This document shows, piece after piece, positions 16,527 through 25,729 of a stretch of 64,000 nt of DNA. Position numbers and translations under genes: made by a program. The notes under the pieces were generated by a model. The model was not told the origin of the DNA. It saw only the letters and a list, made by a program, of their open reading frames with translations, and did no database searches. Source of the stretch: Staphylococcus carnosus (GTDB taxonomy: Bacteria; Bacillota; Bacilli; Staphylococcales; Staphylococcaceae); the NCBI RefSeq assembly GCF_900458435.1, contig NZ_UHCT01000001.1, forward strand, positions 2,480,001 through 2,544,000, in the 5' to 3' direction. Each line of letters starts with the position of its first letter. The stretch's first letter is position 1.

Positions 16527-17519
16527 TTATTGTTGTGCTTTGCGATCAGGTTGATTATGACGTGTTGTGTCTATATGACGTACTTCGCCTTCGATCGCTT
16601 CACGTTTTGGTTCTAAGAATGGTGGTAATGAAAGAATTTCACCTAATGTTTCATAAGGTTCATCACCAGTGAATCCTGGACCATCTGTTGCAATTTCAAC
16701 TAAGATGCCTGGATAGAATTTTGAATAAAGTGATTTGAAGTAATAACGTTCCACAAAACCTGAATTGCCGATATTATATGAATTCAAACGATCAATCCAT
16801 TCGTCTAGCCCTTCTTTATCATTAACACGGAATGCAGTATGGTGAATTGTGCCATAACCTTGCATACCAGGATTACCGCCTTGTTTATGCACAATCACTT
16901 GACCGCCATTTCCACCTTGTCCTGTTTCAAAAAGATGGTAGTCTCCTTCTGAATCTACTTCTTTATAACCGTAAACTTCTTCGAAAACTGCTTTGAAAGC
17001 TTCATAACGGCTGACATTCAATTCAATTGGTCCTAGACCAACAATGGCATATTCTTCTGGCACTGGTCCGTTTTTCCAAGCAACACCTGGTTCAACACTG
17101 CCCTCTTTGTCAGTTTCATCTGAGATAAGATTATATTGTTGACCGTCGAAATCTTCAAAACGAATAATTTTTTTACCTAACAATGTTTCAACATCTGAAT
17201 GCTCTATATTTAATTTATCAAATCGATCTGCCCAATATTCAATAGCTGCATCTGATGGTACACGTAAAGAAATTCTTGCGATTTCGTCTGTTCCGTGTGT
17301 TCCTTTTGGAATTCCTGGGAAATCAAAGAATGTAACATCTGTGCCTGCATTACCTTCATCATCTGCGAAGAATAAATGATACGTATGAATATCATCTTGG
17401 TTTACTGTTTTTTTCACTAAACGTAAACCCAATACATCTGTATAGAAATCGTAAATTTTAACAGCATCGCTTGTAATTGCTGTAACGTGGTGCATACCTT
17501 TTAAGTTTTGCATCTTCAT
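16527..17519 (-). CDS. mhqE: Ring-cleaving dioxygenase, glyoxalase/VOC family
   Basis: A 330-residue protein of two tandem VOC halves: GMHHVTAITSDAVKIYDFYT at the start, and GYGTIHHTAFRVNDKEGLDEW near residue 215. Metal-ligand histidines are visible in HHVT and HHTAF. Relatives (MhqA, MhqE, MhqO) degrade hydroquinone and related electrophiles. It is the first gene of the pair with mhqD. The upstream 17520-17633 region is AT-rich with a TATAGGTATA-like stretch; I could not match it confidently to a known MhqR operator. Confidence 0.87.
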   Translation of the reverse strand: MKMQNLKGMHHVTAITSDAVKIYDFYTDVLGLRLVKKTVNQDDIHTYHLFFADDEGNAGTDVTFFDFPGIPKGTHGTDEIARISLRVPSDAAIEYWADRFDKLNIEHSDVETLLGKKIIRFEDFDGQQYNLISDETDKEGSVEPGVAWKNGPVPEEYAIVGLGPIELNVSRYEAFKAVFEEVYGYKEVDSEGDYHLFETGQGGNGGQVIVHKQGGNPGMQGYGTIHHTAFRVNDKEGLDEWIDRLNSYNIGNSGFVERYYFKSLYSKFYPGILVEIATDGPGFTGDEPYETLGEILSLPPFLEPKREAIEGEVRHIDTTRHNQPDRKAQQ

Positions 17520-17633
17520 TTCATCTCCTTCTAATTAAAAAACTATCTAAGCCGTGTGCTTTATAGGTATATATTTTATACTTAATATAATAATGCTACC
17601 TAGAACGTTTTGCAAGCTTTATGTCTCTCTTTT

Positions 17634-17672
17634 AAAAAAAGACCTCAGAACCACTGTTCTGAAGCCTTTTTT
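17634..17672 (-). terminator. Intrinsic terminator after the DUF4097 locus
   Basis: The palindrome CCTCAGAA/TTCTGAAG around a short loop is flanked by A7 and T6, so on the minus strand it ends in T7. Confidence 0.85.
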
Positions 17673-17709
17673 ATAAACTGTGCTACAGCCTGTATATAAG
17701 GTAGTACGA

Positions 17710-18532
17710 TTAATTTATTACTACATTACCCGTATCTGTATCCACTTGAACCTTAAAATTACCTTGTCCATATTTTTCATCTTTTAATTGAGGTTGATTT
17801 ATTCTTATTTCACTGCCGTTATCTTCATCAGTCTTATCAACGAGTTTAGTGTTTTTAGGTGCTTTGGCATAATCTAATTTGATATCTCCGGTATCGGTCC
17901 TTGTATCGATGTTAGCATCTCCGTTAATAGATTTGATGATAATATCACCAGTATCACTTTGTGCAGTTACGTCTTTAAACTCTGTTTTAAGTAGTTCTAT
18001 ATCTCCAGTATCACTTTTTAAGTCTAATTGATTACTTTTACTATTTTTAAATTGAATATCTCCTGTATTCGTTACAGCTTCAACTTGTTCGGCTTTCAAA
18101 CCTTCAATTGTGATATCACTCGTATCATTATGCAAATCTACTTTTTCTAACTTATGGTCTGGCACAGTAATCGTGATATCTGCTATCTGCTGGTTTGGTT
18201 CCTTTAAAATTAAAATTAATACGAGGACCCTTTTGTGCTTCTTTTACAATAAGTGTACTGTTTTTGATCTCACTTGTTATTTCTGTATGTGCTTTATCTC
18301 CACTTTTCGCTTTAACGCTAAAGTGCTTTCCGTGTTTCACTTTGATGTCTGCTAACTGACCATTTACTTGCAGCTTTTTAATTGAATCATCTTCTTTTTG
18401 ATAATCTTTTTCGTAGTTCAAGGGATGAGAAGGTGTATTTGAAACTTTTTTCATTTCAAAATATGTTGCTAATCCGAAACCGATAAACATGAGCAGCCCG
18501 ATTGTGAATAATATTATCAATACCTTTTTCAT
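17710..18532 (-). pseudogene. Frameshifted DUF4097 beta-repeat membrane protein (LiaG/YvlB-like)
   Basis: The reading frame begins at 18532 (MKKVLIILF, one N-terminal transmembrane segment) and shifts in the middle. The upstream part runs through GPRINFNFKGT and then stops out of frame. The downstream part continues as IADITITVPDHKLEKVDL and contains repeated SDTGDI motifs typical of the DUF4097 beta-helix. Deleting one base in the short homopolymer at 18194-18196 restores GTNQQIADITI and a single protein of about 273 residues. The ATG overlaps the stop of the DUF1700 gene (ATGA). It may be a real pseudogene, a phase-variable gene or a sequence error. Confidence 0.8.
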
Positions 18533-19089
18533 GAGCGTGCACTTCCCTTCACAACATTGATATTCCATCTAAGATACTTCATGAATAAAACGAAACTCCA
18601 TTTACAAGCCAAGTATGTGACGACGAGCAGTATTAAACCAACACCGAACATGGCAAAAACGGAATAAGTTTCTACCGGCATGATGGCACTGGCTCCATCT
18701 ATGATACCTTTCACTAAGAGTAAAACAGGTGAAACAAGTAGTGTCACAGTTGTTGTAATAAGCCCAAAGAGGAGACCGATCAGTGTTGTTAGAACTCCAA
18801 AGACTACAAAAAAGTTCAGGATACTGAGTCCCATAACTGCTAAGATGGCATTAGTAACATTATTAGGGTTTTTAGAATCTTCAACTTTATCCATTGCAGA
18901 AGTCGCACTCATTTCACGTCCGATAGACTTAGGATTGCCAAGTTCTTTAGAAATTTCTTCTTCTGTCTTACCAGCTTCTTTACCGCTGATAAAATGTGTT
19001 TCATATTCATCAAGGATATCTCGTCGTTCTTCTGGAGTGACTCTTGTTAAATAGCGATCTAGTAGTCTTAAATATTCTTGTTTATTCAT
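18529..19089 (-). CDS. DUF1700 (HAAS-domain) membrane protein
   Basis: A 186-residue protein. Residues 1-60 form the HAAS-type signalling domain (DRYLTRVTPEERRDILDEYE, GNPKSIGREM), followed by transmembrane helices in the C-terminal half. Such proteins are usually encoded with a PadR regulator and a DUF4097 protein, as here, and take part in envelope-stress sensing. The start chosen is the ATG at 19089, inside the end of the PadR gene; a GTG at 19098 is in frame but overlaps the Shine-Dalgarno. Both junctions overlap, so the operon is translationally coupled. Confidence 0.82.
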   Translation of the reverse strand: MNKQEYLRLLDRYLTRVTPEERRDILDEYETHFISGKEAGKTEEEISKELGNPKSIGREMSATSAMDKVEDSKNPNNVTNAILAVMGLSILNFFVVFGVLTTLIGLLFGLITTTVTLLVSPVLLLVKGIIDGASAIMPVETYSVFAMFGVGLILLVVTYLACKWSFVLFMKYLRWNINVVKGSARS

Positions 19090-19405
19090 CAACTTCACTC
19101 TCCTCTATAAACAAATTGACAGCATCTGTAAAATCTTTCCATTCTGCTAAAAGTGATTTCAGACGTTCTCGTCCTTCTTCTGTAATTTTGTAGTACTTAC
19201 GTGCCGGCCCTTCTGTTGAAGGTTTAAAATATGTGGTCAAATACCCTTCTTTTACTAGGCGGCGCATAAGTGGATAAACTGTGCCTTCTGCAATTGAAAT
19301 ACGAGGTGTGATTTTTTGAACTAAGGAATAACCGTATTGATCTTCACCTTTGATAATGAGTAGTACTAGAAATTCCAAAGCCCCCTTCTTAAATTGTATA
19401 TTCAT
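19082..19405 (-). CDS. PadR-family transcriptional regulator
   Basis: A 107-residue winged-helix protein of the PadR type: KKGALEFLVLLIIKGEDQYG, then AEGTVYPLMRRLVKEGYL, then PARKYYKITEEGRERL, the standard recognition helix and wing. The short C-terminal tail is characteristic of subfamily 2. It is first in the PadR-DUF1700-DUF4097 operon and probably represses it. A palindromic AT-rich promoter region lies at 19406-19490. Confidence 0.9.
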   Translation of the reverse strand: MNIQFKKGALEFLVLLIIKGEDQYGYSLVQKITPRISIAEGTVYPLMRRLVKEGYLTTYFKPSTEGPARKYYKITEEGRERLKSLLAEWKDFTDAVNLFIEESEVDE

Positions 19406-19588
19406 CGCATTACCTCCATATACATTAATCAGTACTGTGTAATGTTTAGTAGTTGTTATCTATAATATAGCATGCGGTATTAAACATTACAAGGTAGTGA
19501 TTATTAAATAATTGTAAAAGTTGTGACAATTTTCACTTTCAGGATTTTGAAATGTCAAAAACCTTATCATTACGCCTTTGAAAGACAT

Positions 19589-19638
19589 AAAAATACCGTT
19601 GTTTTGGTTGCAATAAACCAAAACAACGGTATTTTTTT
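19589..19638 (-). terminator. Intrinsic terminator after the MetE-like gene
   Basis: An exceptionally long perfect stem, AAATACCGTTGTTTTGGTT and its complement, surrounds a 5-6-base loop. A T run exists on both strands, so it can also stop plus-strand transcription. Confidence 0.92.
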
Positions 19639-19641
19639 CAA

Positions 19642-20769
19642 TTAACCTTCAACTTTTTCGGTGTTCCATACTTCTTCAGCAATACTTTTTACTAAACGTA
19701 TTTTTGCCCATTGTGCTTCTTCAGTTAGATTGTTTCCTTCTTCTGTAGAAGCAAAACCGCATTGTGTACTTAACGCTAAATTCTCTAACGGGATATATTG
19801 GCTTGCTTCTTTGATACGTGCAATCACTTCGTCACGATCTTCGAGTTGACCATCTTTTGAAGTAATTAACCCTAGAACAACATTTTTCCCTTCAGAAACA
19901 TGTGCTAATGGTTCAAACCCTCCAGAACGGTCTGTATCATATTCTAAAAGATAATTATCAACATTTTCTCTATCAAACAGTGGTGAAGCTACAGAATCAT
20001 AAGCCCCTTCTGCAAACCATGTTGAACGATAGTTTCCGCGACAGACGTGTGTTTGTACTGTTAAATCTTCAGGTAATCCTTCAATTGCTTTATTGTTTGC
20101 TTTAACAAATACTTCTTTTAAACGTTCTTTCTCTTTTGCATCGCCATTTTTACCATTAATTTCTGTTTGATCTCCTACCAATCTTCCCCAAGTTGTGTCA
20201 TCAAACTGGATGGTACGTAATCCTTCGTCATATAAATCTTGAATAACAGTTTGGTATGCCTCAGCAATCGCATCAATCAATTCATCGTCTGTCGAGTAGA
20301 ACTTTCTAGTAGCCTCTAAATTTTCTTTACGTGTCAGTTCAGAGAATAAACGTGCAGGTGCTGGTACTGTTTGACGTGCTTCAATACCTTCTGGTGTGTG
20401 TGCTTTTAAAAATTTATAATGTTCGACAAATGGATGATTTTCTCCGCTTATGTAATTGCTTAATCTTGCTGTTTCAAAACGAGATTGTACATTTTCAAAT
20501 TCAAAGCCTCCCGCATCTTTAATTGCTTCTACACCGTTTAATCCCCAAAAGAAATCTAAATGCCACCAACTGCGACGAAATTCTCCATCGGTAATAGATT
20601 GCAATCCGTTTTCCACTTGTTTTGTGATGAGTTGTTTAATCTCTTCATCTTCTGCTTTGGAAAGCGCTTCTTGATCGATTGTTCCTTGTTCAAATTGTGC
20701 ACGTGCTTTTTTCAATGCTTCTGGTCTTAAAAAACTTCCTACAATGTCATATCTTAATAATTCAGTCAT
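19642..20769 (-). CDS. MetE-like (YxjG/YxjH) cobalamin-independent methionine synthase domain protein
   Basis: A 375-residue protein equivalent to the C-terminal catalytic domain of MetE (PF01717): ITDGEFRRSWWHLDF, IQFDDTTWG, QTHVCRGNYRSTWF and LSTQCGFAST, with the HVC and CGF cysteine motifs that bind zinc. It lacks the N-terminal half of full MetE, as in Bacillus YxjG/YxjH, and probably transfers methyl groups to homocysteine or related thiols. A methionine-type T-box precedes it. A TTG at 20775 is in frame, but the ATG at 20769 has better spacing from GGGAG. Confidence 0.85.
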   Translation of the reverse strand: MTELLRYDIVGSFLRPEALKKARAQFEQGTIDQEALSKAEDEEIKQLITKQVENGLQSITDGEFRRSWWHLDFFWGLNGVEAIKDAGGFEFENVQSRFETARLSNYISGENHPFVEHYKFLKAHTPEGIEARQTVPAPARLFSELTRKENLEATRKFYSTDDELIDAIAEAYQTVIQDLYDEGLRTIQFDDTTWGRLVGDQTEINGKNGDAKEKERLKEVFVKANNKAIEGLPEDLTVQTHVCRGNYRSTWFAEGAYDSVASPLFDRENVDNYLLEYDTDRSGGFEPLAHVSEGKNVVLGLITSKDGQLEDRDEVIARIKEASQYIPLENLALSTQCGFASTEEGNNLTEEAQWAKIRLVKSIAEEVWNTEKVEG

Positions 20770-20811
20770 ATTCAATATCTCCCTGTTTTATTTATCTTTT
20801 CCAAACAACTC

Positions 20812-21045
20812 AAAAAACCCCTACAGAGCTTTGGCTCTATAGGGGCGAAGAATCTATCCACGCGGTACCACCCGAATTTGTGCATGTTGAAGCACATCTC
20901 AAAAAAGCACTCATAATCAAGTACTTCCGGCGGTCATAACGTACGCCACTACGTGTCAGCTTAATCATTCAGCTAACAGATTCAGAGTCCATTTTCTATA
21001 TTCTCAAATCACTTTTTCACACCATACAAAAGCTCTCTGCAGATT
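20812..21045 (-). promoter_or_regulatory. T-box riboswitch, methionine-specific
   Basis: The minus-strand leader of the MetE-like gene shows the T-box order: an AGAGAGC and GGTGTGA-type stem I base (around 21015-21040), a specifier loop with ATG (complement of 20990-20992) followed by GAC, and the T-box GGGTGGTACCGCG (complement of about 20860-20873). The terminator CCCCTATAGAGC...GCTCTGTAGGGG ends in T6 (20812-20845). Uncharged tRNA-Met would stabilise the antiterminator. AUG as specifier fits the downstream gene. The remaining gap 21046-21222 shows only AT-rich promoter-like sequence. Confidence 0.9.
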
Positions 21046-21222
21046 TTTAAATATATACTTTACTCATCTTTATCTTTTCGAATTATTTGATTAATGCTCA
21101 TTGTATATTTAAAAGAATATTCTGTCAACTTAATTATTATTAACTCTTTAATAATTTTCTCAATCATTATACACAGTAATACAAATAGGCTATTTTCGAG
21201 CAAAAAAGTAGAGCTTCATACT

Positions 21223-21807
21223 TTAAAATAAATGTCGATTGTTTATAAAGCTCCAATAACCCCTGTACTTTTTGATATTTACTTTGATTTCACCTAAATA
21301 TATATTGTCGTAACCTTTATGGGCTTTCAATATTACCGGTTTATTTACGTCATAAATATCATAAGCAATTGCACATCTTACGGATTTACCCTTTTTAATT
21401 AAATCATCTTGGTTATCAAGCACATAGTTATATTTTTCCATGTTAGGAAGTGGGCCAACATCAATTTTCTTCATAGAATCACTTGTATCTTGGTAAGCTT
21501 CAAAAGCAGTAAACCATGCTCCAATTGGGTCAATTTCTTTATCCACTTTATTTTTAGCTTCATAAGTTACAACAAGCTGCGGTTTTTCTTGCCCCTCATA
21601 AGTATTCATTGGTAAGTATTCCGTATTTAATACTTTAATTTCTAAATCATGTAACACTGCTGTATTATTTTTTAATTCTTTAGTTCTGAGCTTCTTAGAT
21701 TGATTTTCTTCTTTTACTTTTTCTGAATCAATTTCACTTGTCTTACTACTATTGCATCCAGATAATATAACCGATAATAAAATAAAAATCATTGTTAGTT
21801 TTCTCAT
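21223..21807 (-). CDS. Lipoprotein with DUF5067-like domain
   Basis: A 194-residue protein with a lipoprotein signal (RKLTMIFILLSVILSGC, cysteine at about residue 18) and a Lys/Glu-rich linker. The body (VLHDLEIKVLNTEYLPM, LVVTYEAKNKVDKEIDP, WFTAFEAYQD) resembles the immunoglobulin-like DUF5067 domain of extracellular staphylococcal lipoproteins. It is a single gene with Shine-Dalgarno AAGGGG. The function is unknown. The family call rests on the pattern of conserved strands and is moderate. Confidence 0.75.
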   Translation of the reverse strand: MRKLTMIFILLSVILSGCNSSKTSEIDSEKVKEENQSKKLRTKELKNNTAVLHDLEIKVLNTEYLPMNTYEGQEKPQLVVTYEAKNKVDKEIDPIGAWFTAFEAYQDTSDSMKKIDVGPLPNMEKYNYVLDNQDDLIKKGKSVRCAIAYDIYDVNKPVILKAHKGYDNIYLGEIKVNIKKYRGYWSFINNRHLF

Positions 21808-21899
21808 TGATGTCCCCTTCTTTTGATGAAATAATTTAATCTATTGACTTTAATTATACATTTAAACCTATAAAAAGTAACTAAGAATTATATAAATAA

Positions 21900-21931
21900 A
21901 CGCACCTAATATTCAGTATTAGATACGTTAA
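21900..21931 (-). terminator. Intrinsic terminator after the 55-residue ORF
   Basis: CGTATCTAATAC pairs, with one or two mismatches, with TATTAGGTGCG and is followed by a TTTATTT tract on the minus strand. Confidence 0.7.
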
Positions 21932-21949
21932 TAAAAATTATTCCTTCAA

Positions 21950-22117
21950 TCACTCTTTTACCGCTTCCATAGGCACCATTTCTCTAATTGTAGCTTTGAG
22001 ATTATTGATTTGCGCCTTTCTTCCCATACTACTAGCCATATTCATCGGTTTATAATTTTCCCAGTGCTCAAGTTCATCCATTTTTTCTCTGATTTGCTGT
22101 TTGCTGAATTGTTTCAT
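21950..22117 (-). CDS. 55-residue protein of unknown function under a SAM riboswitch
   Basis: A small gene on the minus strand beginning MKQFSKQQIREKMDELE and ending EMVPMEAVKE; highly charged and mostly helical, with five methionines besides the start. A clear Shine-Dalgarno (AAGGTGG) is 7 bases from the ATG and a terminator follows the stop, so it is probably translated. It lies about 35 bases downstream of the riboswitch terminator and is the only gene that riboswitch can control. SAM-I control implies a link to methionine, SAM or sulfur metabolism. I recognise no family and see no membrane segment or metal motif. Confidence 0.7.
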   Translation of the reverse strand: MKQFSKQQIREKMDELEHWENYKPMNMASSMGRKAQINNLKATIREMVPMEAVKE

Positions 22118-22151
22118 TTTATTTACCACCTTTATCTTTTTTGGATAAATA

Positions 22152-22300
22152 AAATAGCCCTTCTTACAAGAAGAAGCGCTTCAACACATCTTCTTATCTT
22201 TCAAGTCATCAACTTGTTGGATTTAGCACGATACCGCAAAGCGGTTGCTGCTGGAGTTTCACAGGGCCAAGTCCCTCCACTCACTCTTAATAAGAACTAT
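22152..22300 (-). promoter_or_regulatory. SAM-I (S-box) riboswitch with terminator
   Basis: Minus strand. The P1 arms TTCTTAT (near 22297) and ATAAGAA (near 22191) close an aptamer containing the S-box cores AGTGAGTGGAGGGACTTGGC, CCCTGTGAAACTCCAGCAG and CAACC. The expression platform is a terminator, AGCGCTTCTT...AAGAAGGGCT followed by TTTTATTT (22155-22180). High SAM would terminate transcription before the 55-residue ORF. Confidence 0.93.
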
Positions 22301-22314
22301 TTTATTCACATATA

Positions 22315-22342
22315 ATGATACCGTATTTCTGTACTTTTTCAA
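22315..22342 (-). promoter_or_regulatory. Promoter of the SAM-riboswitch transcript
   Basis: TTGAAA (complement of 22337-22342), a 16-base spacer and TATCAT (complement of 22315-22320) lie just upstream of the S-box start. Confidence 0.55.
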
Positions 22343-22460
22343 CTTATTAACTACAGAAACCCAAAAAAGTTGTATATTTTATTAATAAACCATCTAAACT
22401 AATAATCACCTGAAATTATGTTAAACTTCAAATATATTCAAATAAAGGGAGATGTTTGAT

Positions 22461-22934
22461 ATGAGTTCAATTTATACATACGAAGATAAGGTCCATCCTT
22501 CTTGGATTGATCACAATCATCATTTACATGATGCACAGTATTTTTCAATATTCAGTGATGCTGTGGTAGGTTTTTTCGCAAGTTTAGGTTTCTCGATTGA
22601 TTATCGTCAAAATCATGATACGACTATTTTTAATTTAGAAGCGCATATTACTTTCTTGAAAGAAATGGTTTTAGATGAATCATTTAAAGTAGATGTATAT
22701 GTTTATGACTTCGACCATAAACGCGTACACTTTTTCTTAAAAATGTTTAATCAAGAAGGGGTACAAACAGCAGCATATGAAGTGATTATGATGTGCATTA
22801 ATAATAAAGAACGTCGCAGTGCTGAATTCCCAGAGTTTGTATATGAAAACATCGAAAAATATTACAAAGAACAAGGGGATTTCGAAATACCAAAACAGCT
22901 GGGACATCAAATTGGAATCAGACGCAAAAAGTAA
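22461..22934 (+). CDS. Hotdog-fold acyl-CoA thioesterase
   Basis: A 157-residue thioesterase of the same subfamily as the carnitine-operon enzyme at 2554-3024: WIDHNHHLHDAQYFSIFSDA parallels WLDHNQHMNDAEYNRVFSDT, and both end with a LG-Q-GI motif. The ATG at 22452 is fused to the Shine-Dalgarno GGGAG, so the ATG at 22461 is preferred. It is a single gene. It may be a second betainyl-CoA thioesterase or act on another short acyl-CoA; the distance from carnitine genes leaves this open. Confidence 0.82.
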   Translation: MSSIYTYEDKVHPSWIDHNHHLHDAQYFSIFSDAVVGFFASLGFSIDYRQNHDTTIFNLEAHITFLKEMVLDESFKVDVYVYDFDHKRVHFFLKMFNQEGVQTAAYEVIMMCINNKERRSAEFPEFVYENIEKYYKEQGDFEIPKQLGHQIGIRRKK

Positions 22935-22936
22935 AA

Positions 22937-22975
22937 ATAAGGCAAGCAACTGTTAAAGTTCGCTTGCCTTTAATT
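22937..22975. terminator. Bidirectional intrinsic terminator
   Basis: AAGGCAAGC/GCTTGCCTT with a 14-base loop, flanked by A-rich and T-rich sequence, between the convergent thioesterase and butA genes. Confidence 0.85.
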
Positions 22976-22986
22976 TATTTTGTTGC

Positions 22987-23814
<828 letters not shown>

Positions 23815-23860
23815 TTATAGTTTATTTTCTGAATAATCGCAAAATAACTCATAAAAAATA

Positions 23861-23892
23861 AGCACATACAGCCCCTCATTACTGTATGTGCT
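23861..23892 (-). terminator. Intrinsic terminator of the tauE-sat-cysC operon
   Basis: AGCACATACAG and its perfect complement CTGTATGTGCT around a 10-base loop, with an A-rich flank that gives T residues on the minus strand. Confidence 0.85.
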
Positions 23893-23906
23893 ACTCATTT
23901 AAAAAC

Positions 23907-24506
23907 TTAAATTACTTTTTGGTCTTCTAAATATTGGATAATTTGTTCTACCGCTTCTTCTACTGAATTTTCTTCTGTATCCACGATAATTTCTGGGTCT
24001 TCAGGTGCTTCATAAGGTGCATCGATACCTGTGAAGTTTTTAATTTCTCCTGCGCGCACTTTTTTATACAATTGCTTAGGGTCTCTTTCTTCACATGCCG
24101 CTACACTTGCTTTAGTGTAAACTTCTACAAATTCGCCATCCTCTAAAATTTCACGCACATGATCACGGTCTTCACGATAAGGCGAAATAAAAGCTGTTAA
24201 AGTAATTAATCCAGCATCTGATAAAAGTTTGCTCACTTCTCCAATACGACGGATATTTTCCTTTCGGTCTTCAGGACTGAATCCTAAATTATTATTCAAT
24301 CCATGACGGATATTATCACCATCTAAGCGATAAGAACGTACGCCGCGTTCAAATAATGCTTTTTCTAAAGCAACACTGATAGTAGATTTACCAGATCCTG
24401 ATAAACCTGTAAACCAGAGCACCACACTCTTGTGGCCATTTTTTTCCTGGCGCTCGTTTTTTGTTACTTCTGAATCATGCCATGTGATATTTTGTGATTT
24501 CACCAT
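23907..24506 (-). CDS. cysC: Adenylylsulfate kinase
   Basis: A 199-residue APS kinase that phosphorylates APS to [13 protein letters not shown] is the P-loop, [20 protein letters not shown] the APS-binding region, and [10 protein letters not shown] the lid. It starts 5 bases after sat, with GGGAGG as Shine-Dalgarno, and is the last gene of the tauE-sat-cysC unit. Its presence suggests the downstream reductase can be supplied with PAPS. Confidence 0.95.
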   Translation of the reverse strand: MVKSQNITWHDSEVTKNERQEKNGHKSVVLWFTGLSGSGKSTISVALEKALFERGVRSYRLDGDNIRHGLNNNLGFSPEDRKENIRRIGEVSKLLSDAGLITLTAFISPYREDRDHVREILEDGEFVEVYTKASVAACEERDPKQLYKKVRAGEIKNFTGIDAPYEAPEDPEIIVDTEENSVEEAVEQIIQYLEDQKVI

Positions 24507-24511
24507 TTAGT

Positions 24512-25711
24512 TTAACCCTCCCCATTTTGTTCTCTATGTCTGCGTAAACCGCGAATCAGCACTTCTGCTACTTCTGGTCTTGAGAATTCTTTCGGCAATG
24601 GTTCACCGTTACGTAATTTTTCACGTACTTTTGTACCGCTTAAATGTACATGATATTTTTTATCATGCGGGCAAGTTTTGGCAGTTGCCATGTTTTCGCA
24701 CTTTGTGCAGTAAAAAGCATGTTCAAATTTCATAATGTTGATACCTAGCTCATCCTCATATTGAGAAATGAGTTCTTGCGCTTCGTATGTACCATAGTAA
24801 TCACCTACACCGGCATGGTCACGACCTACGATGAAATGTGTGCAGCCGTAATTCAATCGGACAATCGCATGCAAGATAGCTTCACGCGGTCCTGCATAAC
24901 GCATTGCAGCAGGATAAATTGCTAAACGTGCGCGATTTTCCGGGAAATAATTTTTCAAAATAACTTGGTAACTTTCCATACGTACATCTGCTGGGATGTC
25001 ATCTGCTTTTGTTTCACCTACTAAAGGATTCAATAACAATCCATCAACCGTTTCTAAAGCACTCTTTTGAATGTATTCATGCGCACGATGAACTGGATTA
25101 CGTGTTTGGAAACCGACTACTGTTTTCCAACCTAAATCATGAAACATTTGTCTTACTTCAATAGGATCTAGTTCAAATTCTTCAAACTCACTATGATCAG
25201 GACGATTTACTAATTGAATAGGTCCAGCTAAATAAACATTTCCTTTTTCATATACTTTTTTTACACCTGGATGTGCTTCTTCAGTTGTACCATAAACGTT
25301 TTCAGCTTCTTTTTCTTTATCATAAGTGAACTTTTCTTGTAAATCTAAGACACCGTAAAGCTTGTCATCTTCTCCATATAACGCAATTTTAGAACCTAAT
25401 TCATATGCATCAGCCTGTTCTTCTGTTACAGGTAATGTAATCGGGATACTCCACAATGTACCATCAGCTAAATGCAAGTTTTCTACCACATTCGTATAAT
25501 CTGCTTCTCCCATAAATCCAGTTAATGGACTGAATCCGCCAATTGCGATTAATTCTAAGTCAGATAAACTCCATGCATTTAACGTTAATTTAGGAAATGC
25601 TTCTGCTTCTTTGATTAACGCTTCTCTCTCTGCACCTTCAAGTTGACGGTTAATTAATTCACCGCCGTGAGGTGTACTTGTATAATTAATAATTTGAGTT
25701 GCTGTTGCCAT
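24512..25711 (-). CDS. sat: Sulfate adenylyltransferase (ATP sulfurylase)
   Basis: A 399-residue enzyme forming APS from sulfate and [16 protein letters not shown] is the QxRNPxHxxH nucleotide-binding motif, [12 protein letters not shown] the second, and [15 protein letters not shown] residues close the active site; [15 protein letters not shown] provides a zinc site. An upstream ATG at 25720 overlaps the Shine-Dalgarno GGGAG, so 25711 is chosen. It lies between a TauE-type permease and cysC in one operon. Confidence 0.95.
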   Translation of the reverse strand: MATATQIINYTSTPHGGELINRQLEGAEREALIKEAEAFPKLTLNAWSLSDLELIAIGGFSPLTGFMGEADYTNVVENLHLADGTLWSIPITLPVTEEQADAYELGSKIALYGEDDKLYGVLDLQEKFTYDKEKEAENVYGTTEEAHPGVKKVYEKGNVYLAGPIQLVNRPDHSEFEEFELDPIEVRQMFHDLGWKTVVGFQTRNPVHRAHEYIQKSALETVDGLLLNPLVGETKADDIPADVRMESYQVILKNYFPENRARLAIYPAAMRYAGPREAILHAIVRLNYGCTHFIVGRDHAGVGDYYGTYEAQELISQYEDELGINIMKFEHAFYCTKCENMATAKTCPHDKKYHVHLSGTKVREKLRNGEPLPKEFSRPEVAEVLIRGLRRHREQNGEG

Positions 25712-25729
25712 ATTATCCATCTCCCTTGT

